A DNA stretch of 37,856 nt from Clostridia bacterium (GCA_009929525.1 SAAH01000027.1:1-37856), one strand, 5' to 3'. Shown: positions 1 to 8,288, numbered from the stretch's first letter. Notes: generated by a model not told the origin, from the letters alone. Translations and numbers: made by a program.

Positions 1-651
1 ATCAAAGACCCGCAGCGCGTCCGGGACGCGTGGCAGTCCCAGTTTGGCGGCAGCTCCAACAGCAACAAAATTGCCGTCCTCGAGGAGGGCATGAAATACA
101 CACCCATTGGCATCTCGCCGGAGCAAGCCCAGTTCCTTGAAACACGCAAGTTCCAAATCAATGAAATCGCTCGAATTTTCAGAGTGCCGCCCCACATGGT
201 GGGTGACCTTGAAAAGTCGAGCTTTTCTAATATTGAACAGCAGTCGCTGGAGTTCGTGAAGTACACCCTCGACCCTTGGGTCATCCGCTGGGAGCAGTCC
301 ATCATGCGGAGGCTTCTCACCGAGGACGAGAAAAAGCAGTATTTCGTGAAATTCAATCTGGAAGGTTTGCTGCGCGGCGATTATCAGAGCCGCATGACAG
401 GCTACGCCACCGCACGGCAGAACGGCTGGATGTCTGCAAATGACATCCGGGAGCTTGAAAACCTCGACCGTATTCCCACCGAGCAGGGCGGTGACTTGTA
501 CCTTATCAACGGCAATATGCTTCCGCTTGCCAATGCGGGTGCTTTTGCAAATACAACACAAACCTATGACGGAAAGGAGGAAACAGATAATGACCAATCC
601 GAAGAAGTTCTGGCATTGGAAAAACGAAGCCAGCGCAGAGCCGGAAACTGA
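1..651 (+). CDS. Phage portal protein, C-terminal part (5' end outside window)
   Basis: The reading frame is open from base 1 and ends at 651, so this is the last 216 residues of a longer protein. The motifs ISPEQAQFLETRKF, IARIFRVPPHMVGDLEKSSFSN and the downstream region with FNLEGLLRGDYQSR are typical of HK97-type portal proteins of siphophages in Firmicutes. Portal proteins form the dodecameric ring at one capsid vertex through which DNA is packaged and ejected. An internal ATG at 91 lacks a convincing ribosome binding site and should not be taken as the start. The C-terminal tail overlaps the start of the protease gene by 62 bp. The terminase genes expected upstream are not in the window. 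Confidence 0.93.
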   Translation: MKDPQRVRDAWQSQFGGSSNSNKIAVLEEGMKYTPIGISPEQAQFLETRKFQINEIARIFRVPPHMVGDLEKSSFSNIEQQSLEFVKYTLDPWVIRWEQSIMRRLLTEDEKKQYFVKFNLEGLLRGDYQSRMTGYATARQNGWMSANDIRELENLDRIPTEQGGDLYLINGNMLPLANAGAFANTTQTYDGKEETDNDQSEEVLALEKRSQRRAGN

Positions 652-1318
652 GCGAGTGCTTGAGCTCTACGGCACCATTGCGGAGGAAAGCTGGTGGGAC
701 GATGATGTCACACCGCAGATGTTCCGTGATGAACTGCTTGCAGGTTCCGGCCCCGTGACCATCTGGATCAACTCGCCCGGTGGCGATTGCGTGGCGGCAA
801 GCCAGATATACGCCATGCTCATGGATTACAAGGGCGACATCACCGTCAAGATTGATGGTGTGGCCGCATCCGCCGCAAGCGTAATCGCTATGGCGGGTAC
901 CAAGGTGCTCATGGCATCGACCGCACTCATGATGATCCACAATCCCGCAACACTTGCTATCGGCGACAGGGCCGAAATGCAGAAAGCGATAGATATGCTC
1001 TCCGAGGTTAAGGAAAGCATCATTAACGCATATGAGATTAAGACCAATATGCGCCGATCCAAACTCTCACAGCTCATGGACGCGGAGACATGGATGAACG
1101 CAAACAAGGCAATAGAATACGGCTTTGCCGACGGCATTCTGGAGGACAAAAAGAAATCCTCTGATGCCGTGGTTTCTTTTGCCTTTTCCCGCAGGGCCGT
1201 TACCAATTCGCTGATGAGCAAGCTGCACATCAACGCCGCAGATAAGACACCAGCACCACACGGACGTTCAGTTGACGAGCTAAAAAAGCAGCTGAACGAC
1301 ATCAAAAACTACATTTAA
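590..1318 (+). CDS. Head maturation protease, ClpP-related
   Basis: A 242-residue serine protease of the ClpP/crotonase fold that would cleave capsid scaffold or delta-domain during prohead maturation. Start ATG 590 is chosen because AAAGGAGG lies at 573-580; the frame is open further upstream but that part reads through the portal gene. Visible ClpP features are the strand INSPGGD near residues 60-66, the nucleophile motif GVAASAAS with probable catalytic Ser94, and MIHNP with probable catalytic His117. It sits between portal and capsid genes, the standard position. It overlaps the portal gene and is followed by the capsid gene after 15 bases. Confidence 0.93.
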   Translation: MTNPKKFWHWKNEASAEPETERVLELYGTIAEESWWDDDVTPQMFRDELLAGSGPVTIWINSPGGDCVAASQIYAMLMDYKGDITVKIDGVAASAASVIAMAGTKVLMASTALMMIHNPATLAIGDRAEMQKAIDMLSEVKESIINAYEIKTNMRRSKLSQLMDAETWMNANKAIEYGFADGILEDKKKSSDAVVSFAFSRRAVTNSLMSKLHINAADKTPAPHGRSVDELKKQLNDIKNYI

Positions 1319-1333
1319 CAGGAGGATTTGTTT

Positions 1334-2515
1334 ATGAACATCGTAGAAATGCGCGATAAGCGCGCGAAGCTGTGGGCTACAATGGAGGGGTTCCTCGACA
1401 CGCACCGCAGTGAAAAGGGTGTGCTGTCCGTTGACGACGACATTACCTACAACAACATGGAAAAAGAACTGAACGATCTCACAAACGAGATTAAGCGCAC
1501 GGAGCGCCGGGACGCTATCGAGGCGGAACTCAAGAAGCCCGTCGGCGTTCCTCTCACCGAAAGGCCTATGAAGCCCAGTGCGGAGGAAAAGCAGGGCCGC
1601 GCCTCCAATGCGTATAAGGAGGACTTCGGACTGCACCTTCGCGGCAAGCACCTGCTCCACAATGTCCTCTCCGAGGGCGTTGACGCCAATGGCGGATACC
1701 TTGTCCCTGAGGAGTTTGAGCAGCAGATCGTGCAGGCGCTGAGAGAGGAAAACGTGATGAGAAAGCTCTGCAAGGTCATCACGACTGCCAATGAGCGCAA
1801 GATTCCCGTTTCCGGCACACACTCTGTCGCAGCGTGGACTGCCGAGAATGCAGCCTACACCGAAAGCAATCCCACCTTCGACCAGAAGACTATCGATGCG
1901 TATAAGCTGACCGACCTTATCAAAGTCAGCATCGAGCTGTTGGACGATAGTGCGTTTCCTCTGGAACCGTACATTGCGCAGGAGTTTGCCAGCGCATTCG
2001 GCGTCGCCGAGGAAACGGCTTTCTGCGTCGGCACCGGCTCCGGGCAGCCTACCGGCCTGTTCACCGCGAACGGCGGTACGGTCGGCATCACTGCGGCTGG
2101 CGCTACGGCAGTCACCGCTGACGAAATCATCTCTCTGATCTACGCCCTGAAAGCGCCCTACCGCAAGAATGCCAAGTTCCTTATGAACGATTCCACGGTC
2201 GCCGCGCTTCGCAAGCTGAAGGACGGCAACGGTCAGTATCTGTGGCAGCCCTCCGTACAGGCAGGTCAGCCGGACAAGCTACTTGGTTATGATATATATA
2301 CCAGCCCCTATGTTCCCGTTATGGCGGCTGGCGCTTATGCCATTGCCTACGGCGACTTCCAGAACTACTGGATTGCAGATCGCACCGGCAGAACCGTTCA
2401 GCGTCTGAACGAGCTGTATTCCACCAACGGTCAGGTGGGCTTTGTCGCCACTGAGCGTGTGGACGGTAAGATCATCCTGCCCGAAGGCATTCAGCTCCTC
2501 AAGATGCACGAGTAA
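1334..2515 (+). CDS. Phage major capsid protein, HK97 fold
   Basis: A 393-residue protein. The start is ATG 1334, eight bases after GGAGG at 1321-1325; a TTG at 1328 would overlap the spacer. The first ~110 residues are charged and probably helical (MRDKRAKLWATMEGFLDTHR, then KELNDLTNEIKRTERR), matching the cleavable delta/scaffold domain of HK97-type capsids. The rest carries the family signature: GGYLVPEEFEQQIVQAL, then TDLIKVSIELLDDSAFPLE, TGSGQPTGLF and LLGYDIYTSPYVP. Size and position directly after the ClpP-type protease agree with this. The protein builds the icosahedral head. No frameshift is seen. Confidence 0.96.
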   Translation: MNIVEMRDKRAKLWATMEGFLDTHRSEKGVLSVDDDITYNNMEKELNDLTNEIKRTERRDAIEAELKKPVGVPLTERPMKPSAEEKQGRASNAYKEDFGLHLRGKHLLHNVLSEGVDANGGYLVPEEFEQQIVQALREENVMRKLCKVITTANERKIPVSGTHSVAAWTAENAAYTESNPTFDQKTIDAYKLTDLIKVSIELLDDSAFPLEPYIAQEFASAFGVAEETAFCVGTGSGQPTGLFTANGGTVGITAAGATAVTADEIISLIYALKAPYRKNAKFLMNDSTVAALRKLKDGNGQYLWQPSVQAGQPDKLLGYDIYTSPYVPVMAAGAYAIAYGDFQNYWIADRTGRTVQRLNELYSTNGQVGFVATERVDGKIILPEGIQLLKMHE

Positions 2516-2528
2516 GGAGGACTAACCT

Positions 2529-2765
2529 ATGAGCTATAACGCAAAAAACTACACTGAACAGGGCGGCGAGAAAACCGTTATCGGCGGTATGCTGGAGATC
2601 AAGGAGGGAGCCTCGGTGACGGGGCTTCCTTCTTCATTTACCCCTGCGGCAAATCAGGCAGACAGCGCCGCTACCACCATCGCGGGTCTCAAGGATGACT
2701 TCAACGCTCTGCTTTTAAAGTTAAAGACCGCCGGTCTGATGGAAGCAGACGCGGAGAGTGAGTAA
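2529..2765 (+). CDS. Head fiber protein
   Basis: A 78-residue protein 13 bases after the capsid gene, with AAGGAGG just upstream. The segment GGMLEIKEGASVTGLP, followed by a stretch ending in GLKDDFNALLLKLKTAGLM, is characteristic of the small Phage_fiber_2/head fiber family found after capsid genes in clostridial and Bacillus phages. It probably decorates the capsid surface. The C-terminal half looks helical and amphipathic. The assignment rests on motif memory and gene order. Confidence 0.75.
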   Translation: MSYNAKNYTEQGGEKTVIGGMLEIKEGASVTGLPSSFTPAANQADSAATTIAGLKDDFNALLLKLKTAGLMEADAESE

Positions 2766-2776
2766 AGGAGGCAGCG

Positions 2777-3091
2777 GTGATAAACACTCTGCTTGAAAAG
2801 GTCAAAGCCAATCTCATTCTGGAACACGATGCGGATGATGAGCTTCTGCAAATGTACATCACCGCCGCCACCCGATATGCCGAAAGCTATCAGCATCTCA
2901 CCGAAAGCTACTACGACTCCAATACCATGCCCCCTACTACAGAGCAAGCCGTCATCATGCTGTCATCCCATTTCTACGAATCCAGGGATGGCAGCACTGG
3001 CGGCTTTTTTGCAGACAGCGTTCAGGCGGGGCAGCAGGTGTGGAATACCGTTAATCTGCTGCTCCGGCTTGAGCGAGATTGGAAGGTGTGA
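2777..3091 (+). CDS. Head-tail connector (gp6-like / DNA packaging) protein
   Basis: A 104-residue protein with GTG start at 2777 after AAAGGAGG at 2764-2771. The N-terminal pattern LLEKVKANLILEHDADDELL followed by AATRYAESYQH, and the later EQAVIMLSSHFYESRDG, is typical of gp6-like head-tail adaptors that bind under the portal ring. It is mostly helical. The next gene starts 2 bases after its stop, so the two are probably co-translated. Order portal, protease, capsid, fiber, connector is the usual one. Confidence 0.85.
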   Translation: MINTLLEKVKANLILEHDADDELLQMYITAATRYAESYQHLTESYYDSNTMPPTTEQAVIMLSSHFYESRDGSTGGFFADSVQAGQQVWNTVNLLLRLERDWKV

Positions 3092-3092
3092 C

Positions 3093-3425
3093 ATGAGCTT
3101 TGGTAAGATAAACACCTTCATAGATATTCTTGAAATACAAAAAGCGGAAGATGAAGACGGGTATGACACAGAAACGGAGGTTGTTGTAGCCTCCGTTAGG
3201 GCATATCGAGAAGGTCGGCACGGCAGTAAAAAGTGGGCTAATATGGCGATCTATTCCGAAGCGACAGAGCTGTTTCAATTTCGCTGTATACCAAATATAA
3301 CAGTGAACACTTCAATGACCATTGAAAACAATGGCCGGCGTTTTGAAATCACATCCGTTGAAAACATAAAGGGGCGTGGGATGTACCTTGAGGTTCTTGC
3401 GAAAACAAAAACCCAGGGTGGGTAA
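3093..3425 (+). CDS. Head closure / head-tail joining protein
   Basis: A 110-residue protein starting at ATG 3093, directly after the connector stop, with GGAAGGTGTG as ribosome binding site. The frame is open far upstream but that portion is a shadow of the connector. The sequence MSFGKINTFIDILEIQ, then YREGRHGSKKWANMA and NGRRFEITSVENIKGRGMYL is that of the SPP1 gp16/Phage_H_T_join family, which closes the filled capsid and offers the tail docking surface. It is the last head gene: the next reading frame is a holin, so the gp10-like, tail-tube and tape-measure genes normally found here are absent. Confidence 0.85.
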   Translation: MSFGKINTFIDILEIQKAEDEDGYDTETEVVVASVRAYREGRHGSKKWANMAIYSEATELFQFRCIPNITVNTSMTIENNGRRFEITSVENIKGRGMYLEVLAKTKTQGG

Positions 3426-3444
3426 CGCCAGAATCGAGGTTAAT

Positions 3445-3858
3445 ATGAAGGAATTTTGGAATGTAATACAGGTGGTCTTCGCTGCCATCGGCGGCTGGCT
3501 GGGCTGGTTTCTCGGAGGGACAGACGGTTTCCTGTATGCGCTGATTGCTTTTGTGGTCATCGATTACATCACCGGCATCATGTGCGCCATCGTCGACCAC
3601 AAGCTTTCCAGTGAGATTGGCTTCAAAGGCATCTTTAAAAAGGTGCTCATCTTTACGATGGTCGGTATTGGTAACATCATTGACGTACAGGTGCTCGGAC
3701 AGGCTGGCGTGCTGCGCACGGCGGTTATTTTCTTTTACCTATCCAACGAGGGTGTATCGATGTTGGAAAACGCCGGACATCTGGGACTGCCTATCCCGGC
3801 AAAGCTGAAGGAGGTCTTGGAGCAACTCCATGACCGCAGCGGCAAGGAGAACAAGTAA
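3445..3858 (+). CDS. Phage holin (Bhl/TcdE-type)
   Basis: A 137-residue membrane protein. Start ATG 3445 is preferred over upstream in-frame codons because those overlap the head-closure gene; GAGGTTAAT just before it is only a moderate ribosome binding site. Hydrophobic segments lie at about residues 8-25, 31-50, 65-85 and 88-105, and the sequence ALIAFVVIDYITGIMCA is a hallmark of the phage_holin_4 family. Holins open the cytoplasmic membrane so that the amidase encoded next can reach the wall. The gene ends one base before the amidase start. It begins only 19 bases after a head gene, which is unusual. Confidence 0.92.
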   Translation: MKEFWNVIQVVFAAIGGWLGWFLGGTDGFLYALIAFVVIDYITGIMCAIVDHKLSSEIGFKGIFKKVLIFTMVGIGNIIDVQVLGQAGVLRTAVIFFYLSNEGVSMLENAGHLGLPIPAKLKEVLEQLHDRSGKENK

Positions 3859-4569
3859 ATGAAACTGCATAAACTTATTCTGACGAACAACGAGTGCTAC
3901 AAGGTCGGGAGCACCATCACGCCGAAGGGCATCATGGTACATTCGACCGGCGCAAACAACCCCAACCTCAAGCGGTATGTCGGACCCGATGATGGTCTGC
4001 TCGGCGTCAACCAGTACGGAAATCACTGGAACGTCGAGCGTCCGGGCGGTCGGCAGGTCTGCGTTCACGCTTTCATCGGCAAGCTGAAGGACGGTACTAT
4101 CGCCACCTACCAGACGCTGCCGTGGAATATGCGAGGCTGGCATGGCGGCGGCAGCTCCAACGATACCCACATCGGCTTCGAGATATGCGAGGACGGACTT
4201 TCCGACCCCGCATATTTTTCTGCCGTATATAAGGAAGCGGTCGAGCTGTGCGTCTATCTCTGTAAGCAGTACGGTCTGACCGAGAAGAACATCATCTGCC
4301 ACTGCGAAGGCTGCAAGCTCGGCATCGCCAGCAATCACGGTGACGTCATGCATTGGTTCCCGAAGCATGGCAAGAACATGGACACCTTTCGCGCCGATGT
4401 GAAGGCTGGGCTCTCTGCGGAAACGCCTACGCCGCTAACACCAACCACTCCGAAGAAGTATTACCGCGTCCAGCTTGGCGCGTTCTCAGTCAAGGCAAAC
4501 GCCGACACCATGCTCAAAAAGATCAAGGCGGCTGGCTTCACCGATGCGTTCATCAAGTACAGCGAATAA
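3859..4569 (+). CDS. Endolysin: N-acetylmuramoyl-L-alanine amidase with C-terminal SPOR-type domain
   Basis: A 236-residue peptidoglycan hydrolase. Residues ~20-175 are an Amidase_2/PGRP-type zinc amidase: IMVHSTGANNP with a probable zinc His28, HIGFEICEDG, and HCEGCKLGIASNHGD near residue 155. After a Thr/Pro-rich linker (about 190-198) the last ~38 residues (YRVQLGAFSVKANADTML) form a SPOR-like peptidoglycan-binding repeat. There is no signal peptide, as expected for a holin-dependent endolysin. It follows the holin without a gap and is the last gene before two terminators, so it closes the late transcription unit. Confidence 0.93.
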   Translation: MKLHKLILTNNECYKVGSTITPKGIMVHSTGANNPNLKRYVGPDDGLLGVNQYGNHWNVERPGGRQVCVHAFIGKLKDGTIATYQTLPWNMRGWHGGGSSNDTHIGFEICEDGLSDPAYFSAVYKEAVELCVYLCKQYGLTEKNIICHCEGCKLGIASNHGDVMHWFPKHGKNMDTFRADVKAGLSAETPTPLTPTTPKKYYRVQLGAFSVKANADTMLKKIKAAGFTDAFIKYSE

Positions 4570-4572
4570 TTT

Positions 4573-4620
4573 AAGAGCGCAAGGGCGCAAACATGTGTGC
4601 CACTTTGCGCTCTTGCTTTT
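4573..4620 (+). terminator. Rho-independent terminator after the lysis genes
   Basis: AAGAGCGCAA at 4573-4582 pairs with TTGCGCTCTT at 4605-4614, followed by GCTTTT. It lies 4 bases after the amidase stop. Confidence 0.85.
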
Positions 4621-4663
4621 ATGGCCATTGGAGGTTAGCCCCTCTGATGGCCATTATTTTTTT
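4621..4663 (+). terminator. Second hairpin with T-tract in tandem
   Basis: ATGGCCAT at 4621-4628 pairs with the same self-complementary octamer at 4647-4654, with GGAGG opposite CCTCT inside the stem, followed by a run of T. With the previous hairpin it separates the late genes from the recombinase cassette. The stretch up to 4740 holds no further gene. Confidence 0.7.
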
Positions 4664-4740
4664 GCTCTTTTTTCGTCAAAACGGATTGCTGATGTCCAGC
4701 GAGTTTTGAGGATGGGTTCCTCAGAACGGAGGACAAGGCT

Positions 4741-5136
4741 ATGACAACCGAACAGAAAGACAGAATTGCCGAAATGCGGAGACAAGGCTGTACCTATGCG
4801 AAGATCGCTGAAACGCTCTCTATTTCGGAGAACACAATAAAAACTTACTGCCGCAGGACTCGGCTTAACGAAGATAATTTGAAGGCCGCTCTTGTATGTA
4901 AGCTGTGCGGTAATCCCATCGAGGTAAAGGACAAACACAGGGCACGTCAGTTCTGCTCGGACAAGTGCCGCGCGGCATGGTGGTATGCCAACCGTGGCAA
5001 CAAGCCCAGAACGGAATACCATCTGACCTGCGCGAACTGCGGTAAGCCATTTGTGAGCGCGGGGAACAAGGCACGGAAGTATTGCTCTCATCAGTGTTAT
5101 ATTGCTGCTCGATTCGGAGGTGGCGGCCATGAATGA
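4741..5136 (+). CDS. Small HTH protein with two C4 zinc-finger-like motifs
   Basis: A 131-residue protein preceded by GGAGGACAAGGCT. Residues ~4-38 form a sigma-70 region 4/LuxR-like helix-turn-helix (IAEMRRQGCTYAKIAETL, ISENTIKTYCRR). Two zinc-binding motifs follow: Cys53, Cys56, Cys72, Cys76 and Cys97, Cys100, Cys115, Cys119, both of the CxxCG...YCS/FCSxxC type. Such proteins commonly sit immediately upstream of serine recombinase pairs in Firmicutes elements. A regulatory or recombination-accessory role is inferred only. Its stop overlaps the start of the next gene by 8 bp, which argues for a single translational unit running into the recombinases. Confidence 0.8.
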   Translation: MTTEQKDRIAEMRRQGCTYAKIAETLSISENTIKTYCRRTRLNEDNLKAALVCKLCGNPIEVKDKHRARQFCSDKCRAAWWYANRGNKPRTEYHLTCANCGKPFVSAGNKARKYCSHQCYIAARFGGGGHE

Positions 5137-5353
5137 CCTTGTCCTTGGATATAAATCCGCTATGGCGCAAGCGCGTCGAATGCTCTCGGCGAGCATCATC
5201 ACCGAGGCTGAGTACGCCATAATTGATACAATGATGGCCGAGAAATACGGCTTATCCTCGTGTAGTTTATTCCGGGAAAATGACTTGCTACTTAGTAGTA
5301 TCAGAGGTAATATGTCACACTACGAGGGGGTGACAATATGCCAAAAACAATAA
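5129..5353 (+). CDS. Small SHOCT-like protein upstream of recombinases
   Basis: A 74-residue protein starting at ATG 5129 with GGAGGTGG at 5116-5123; an upstream TTG at 5102 is less likely. The central part, ARRMLSASIITEAEYAIIDT, resembles a short SHOCT-type helical domain (a short amphipathic helix pair with I-I-T/S-E-x-E-Y). It overlaps the gene before by 8 bp and the first recombinase by 16 bp, so expression is probably coupled. Its function is not known. It may be a recombination accessory or directionality factor, but no sequence feature proves this. Confidence 0.7.
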   Translation: MNDLVLGYKSAMAQARRMLSASIITEAEYAIIDTMMAEKYGLSSCSLFRENDLLLSSIRGNMSHYEGVTICQKQ

Positions 5354-6642
5354 AAAAGGTGGCGCATCCGCCGAAGCTGGAGCGAAAAAAGCGCGTCGCT
5401 GCCTATGCCCGCGTATCCAGCGGCAAGGACGCAATGCTGCACTCGCTCTCATCGCAGGTCGCGTATTATAGCTCATTGATACAGAAGCACGGCGACTGGG
5501 AATACGCCGGTGTGTACGCTGATGAGGCGATGACCGGCACCAAGGAATGCCGCGACGAGTTTCAAAGGCTGCTTGCTGACTGCCGCACCGGACGCATTGA
5601 TCTGATACTTACCAAGTCCATCTCCCGCTTCGCTCGAAACACGGTTACTCTGCTGGAAACTGTGCGTGAGCTGAAACTGCTGGAGGTGGACGTTTTTTTT
5701 GAGGAACAGAACATCCACACCATAAGCGCCGAGGGCGAGCTGATGATGACTATTCTCGCGTCCTACGCGCAGGAGGAAAGTCTATCCGCAAGCGAAAATC
5801 AGAAATGGCGCATCAAGCGAAACTTCGAGGCCGGAAAACCGTGGGACTGCACGATTCTTGGATACCGGGCAAAGGATGGGGTTTTCGAGATCGTGCCGGA
5901 AGAAGCGGAAACAGTGCGGCGTGTTTTTAAGTGGTATCTTGAGGGGCTGGGCAGACAGGCGATCGCCAATCGGCTCAACGAGCTTGGCATTCCTACGCGA
6001 TTAGAAAAGACATGGCACCAGGGTACCATCAGCAAGATGCTCCGAAATGAGATATACGCCGGTGACCTGCTCTTGCAAAAGACTTTCCGCACCGACCATC
6101 TGACGAAGCAGACGAGGATAAACCACGGCGAGCTTCCCATGTACCATGTTCAGGATGCACATGAACCTATCATTGACCGGGTGACCTTTGAGGCGGTGCA
6201 GCAGGAGCTTGCCAGACGAGCAGATAGCGTTCAGGTAAAGCCCGGCACGGCTACGGCGTTCACCGGCAAAATACGCTGCGGCATCTGCGGGAAGAATTAC
6301 CGCCGCAAGACTACGCGTACCGGTATCACGTGGGCCTGCGCCACCTACAACACCAATGGAAAAAAATACTGTGCTTCCAAGCAGATACCGGAAGAAACGC
6401 TGAAATCCGTGACCGCCGAGGCGCTCGGCTGCGATTTCTTCGACGAGGACGCATTTGCAGAGCGTATTACCTTTATAACCGCGCTGCCTAACAACACGCT
6501 TGAGTTTAGCTTTACGGATGGGCATTCGGGAAAAGCCGTATGGCAAGACCGCTCACGCTCCGAGAGCTGGACGGAGGAAATGCGGCAGGCAGCGGCAGAG
6601 AAAACTAGGAAAAGGAGTGAAAAGAAATGTCAAGAGCAGTAA
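5338..6642 (+). CDS. Serine recombinase A (resolvase + recombinase + zinc ribbon; short C-terminus)
   Basis: A 434-residue site-specific recombinase. Residues ~18-160 are the resolvase catalytic domain with YARVSSG (probable nucleophile Ser27), LTKSISRFARNTVTLLE and the YAQEESLSASENQKW helix. The recombinase DNA-binding domain follows (about 175-285), then a zinc ribbon with CGICGKNYRRK and a second Cys pair near residues 340-350. The C-terminus ends with WQDRSRSESWTEEMR and lacks the long coiled coil seen in its partner. It starts inside the SHOCT-like gene (GAGGGGGTGACAAT before the ATG) and overlaps the next recombinase by 16 bp. It probably acts in integration or excision of the element. 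Confidence 0.95.
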   Translation: MPKTIKKVAHPPKLERKKRVAAYARVSSGKDAMLHSLSSQVAYYSSLIQKHGDWEYAGVYADEAMTGTKECRDEFQRLLADCRTGRIDLILTKSISRFARNTVTLLETVRELKLLEVDVFFEEQNIHTISAEGELMMTILASYAQEESLSASENQKWRIKRNFEAGKPWDCTILGYRAKDGVFEIVPEEAETVRRVFKWYLEGLGRQAIANRLNELGIPTRLEKTWHQGTISKMLRNEIYAGDLLLQKTFRTDHLTKQTRINHGELPMYHVQDAHEPIIDRVTFEAVQQELARRADSVQVKPGTATAFTGKIRCGICGKNYRRKTTRTGITWACATYNTNGKKYCASKQIPEETLKSVTAEALGCDFFDEDAFAERITFITALPNNTLEFSFTDGHSGKAVWQDRSRSESWTEEMRQAAAEKTRKRSEKKCQEQ

Positions 6643-8210
6643 CAATGATACCGGCCACCAAGAACCGTTTTACAGCTCTGCCGACGGCTTCGGTGGCGAG
6701 ACGCAAGGTGGCTGGCTACGCCCGCGTTTCTACGGACAGTGAGGAACAGCAGACCAGCTACGAGGCGCAGGTGGATTACTACACCCACTACATTCAATCA
6801 CGCGAGGATTGGGAGTTCGTCGGTGTCTATACCGATGAGGGAATTTCAGCGACTAATACCAAGCACCGCGACGGCTTCAAACAGATGGTCAAGGACGCGC
6901 TTGCCGGGAAGATTGACCTCATCGTCACAAAATCGGTCAGCCGATTTGCCCGCAACACGGTAGACAGCCTCACAACAGTCCGGAAGCTCAAGGAACACGG
7001 CACGGAGATCTATTTTGAAAAGGAAAACATTTTCACCTTCGACAGCAAGGGCGAGCTGCTCATCACGATAATGTCCTCACTGGCGCAAGAGGAAAGCCGG
7101 AGCATTTCCGAGAACGTCACATGGGGTCAGCGGAAGCGGTTTGCAGACGGCAAGGTCAGTATGCCGTACAAGCAGTTCCTCGGCTATGAAAAAGGAGAGG
7201 ACGGTACGCCCGTGATAAACGAAGAAGAAGCCGCCATTGTCCGACTCATCTATAAACTTTTCCTTGAGGGAAAGACGCCTGCTGGGATTTGCCGGTACTT
7301 GGAGCAACAGGGCATTCCGACGCCGTCCGGCAAGCAGAAATGGAGCCAGACCACAGTCGACAGCATCCTCTCAAACGAAAAATACAAGGGCGACGCGCTT
7401 CTGCAGAAGAAGTTCACGACCGACTTTCTCACAAAAAAGATGAAGGTCAACGAGGGCGAGGTACCGCAGTATTATGTGGAGCACAGCCACGACGCCATTA
7501 TCGAGCCGTTGGAATGGGACATGGTGCAGGCAGAGATTACCCGGCGCAGGTCGCTCGGCAGAGCTTACAGCGGCAACAGTGTGTTCTCGTCGAAGCTGGT
7601 ATGCGGCGATTGTGGTAGCTTCTTCGGTCAAAAGGTATGGCACTCCAACGACCCATACCGCAAGGTGATATGGCGGTGCAACAGCAAGTTCAAGGGCGAA
7701 ACGAAATGCGGCACACCTCATCTTGACACGGAAACCATACAGCAGAAGTTCCTGATTGCCTACAATCGCCTGATGACAGACCGCGATAGCGTTATCTCCG
7801 ACTGTGTCTCAATGCAGCAGGTTCTTTCCAACACATCGGCACTGGATGCAGAGCTCGATAGTCTGAACGAGGAAATCACGGTGGTGTCGGAGCTGGTCAA
7901 GACCTGCGTTAGGGATAACGCTTCCACAGCGCAGTCGCAGGACGAATACACCAAGAAGTACAACGGGCTGCTTGCCCGCTACGAGAAAGCGATGGCACGG
8001 CTTGCGGAGGTAACCGCAGAAAAAGAACGGAAACATGACCAAAACCGGGAGCTTCGGCTTTTCATTGAGGAATTAAAGAAACAGCCCCTCGTCCTCGAAG
8101 AATGGGACGAAAGGCTGTGGATTGCGATTCTCGACTGGGCGACAGTATTTCGGGATGGCAGGATCGCGTTCAAATTCAAAAGCGGCAGAGAGATTGAGGT
8201 GGAGCGTTGA
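6627..8210 (+). CDS. Serine recombinase B (large, with coiled-coil C-terminus)
   Basis: A 527-residue large serine recombinase. GYARVSTDSEEQ gives the probable nucleophile Ser35; LVTKSVSRFARNTVDSL-type and SLAQEESRSISENVTWG motifs complete the catalytic domain. The recombinase domain (about 180-310) ends in NEGEVPQYYVEHSHDAI, the zinc ribbon holds CGDCGSFFGQKVW and a later RCNS...TKC pair, and residues ~400-490 are heptad-rich and charged, like the coiled-coil motif that controls synapsis direction in large serine integrases. AAAAGGAGTG precedes the start. The stop codon lies inside a terminator hairpin. A diverged copy of its last ~44 codons recurs at 13656-13789. Confidence 0.95.
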   Translation: MSRAVTMIPATKNRFTALPTASVARRKVAGYARVSTDSEEQQTSYEAQVDYYTHYIQSREDWEFVGVYTDEGISATNTKHRDGFKQMVKDALAGKIDLIVTKSVSRFARNTVDSLTTVRKLKEHGTEIYFEKENIFTFDSKGELLITIMSSLAQEESRSISENVTWGQRKRFADGKVSMPYKQFLGYEKGEDGTPVINEEEAAIVRLIYKLFLEGKTPAGICRYLEQQGIPTPSGKQKWSQTTVDSILSNEKYKGDALLQKKFTTDFLTKKMKVNEGEVPQYYVEHSHDAIIEPLEWDMVQAEITRRRSLGRAYSGNSVFSSKLVCGDCGSFFGQKVWHSNDPYRKVIWRCNSKFKGETKCGTPHLDTETIQQKFLIAYNRLMTDRDSVISDCVSMQQVLSNTSALDAELDSLNEEITVVSELVKTCVRDNASTAQSQDEYTKKYNGLLARYEKAMARLAEVTAEKERKHDQNRELRLFIEELKKQPLVLEEWDERLWIAILDWATVFRDGRIAFKFKSGREIEVER

Positions 8211-8225
8211 GTGCTCCACCTTTTG
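8197..8225 (+). terminator. Terminator overlapping the recombinase B stop codon
   Basis: AGGTGGAGC at 8197-8205 pairs with GCTCCACCT at 8213-8221, followed by TTTT. The stop codon TGA lies in the loop. The same arrangement is kept in the remnant copy at 13776-13808. Confidence 0.8.
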
Positions 8226-8256
8226 GGGAAGTCATAGAAAAGTTACATTTTACATA

Positions 8257-8285
8257 TTGACAAATCTCGATTTGGTGCATATAAT
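8257..8285 (+). promoter_or_regulatory. Sigma-A promoter of the arsenic operon
   Basis: TTGACA at 8257-8262 and TATAAT at 8280-8285 are perfect consensus hexamers with a 17-bp spacer. They lie between the recombinase terminator and arsR, so the cargo has its own promoter. Confidence 0.88.
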
Positions 8286-8288
8286 AAT

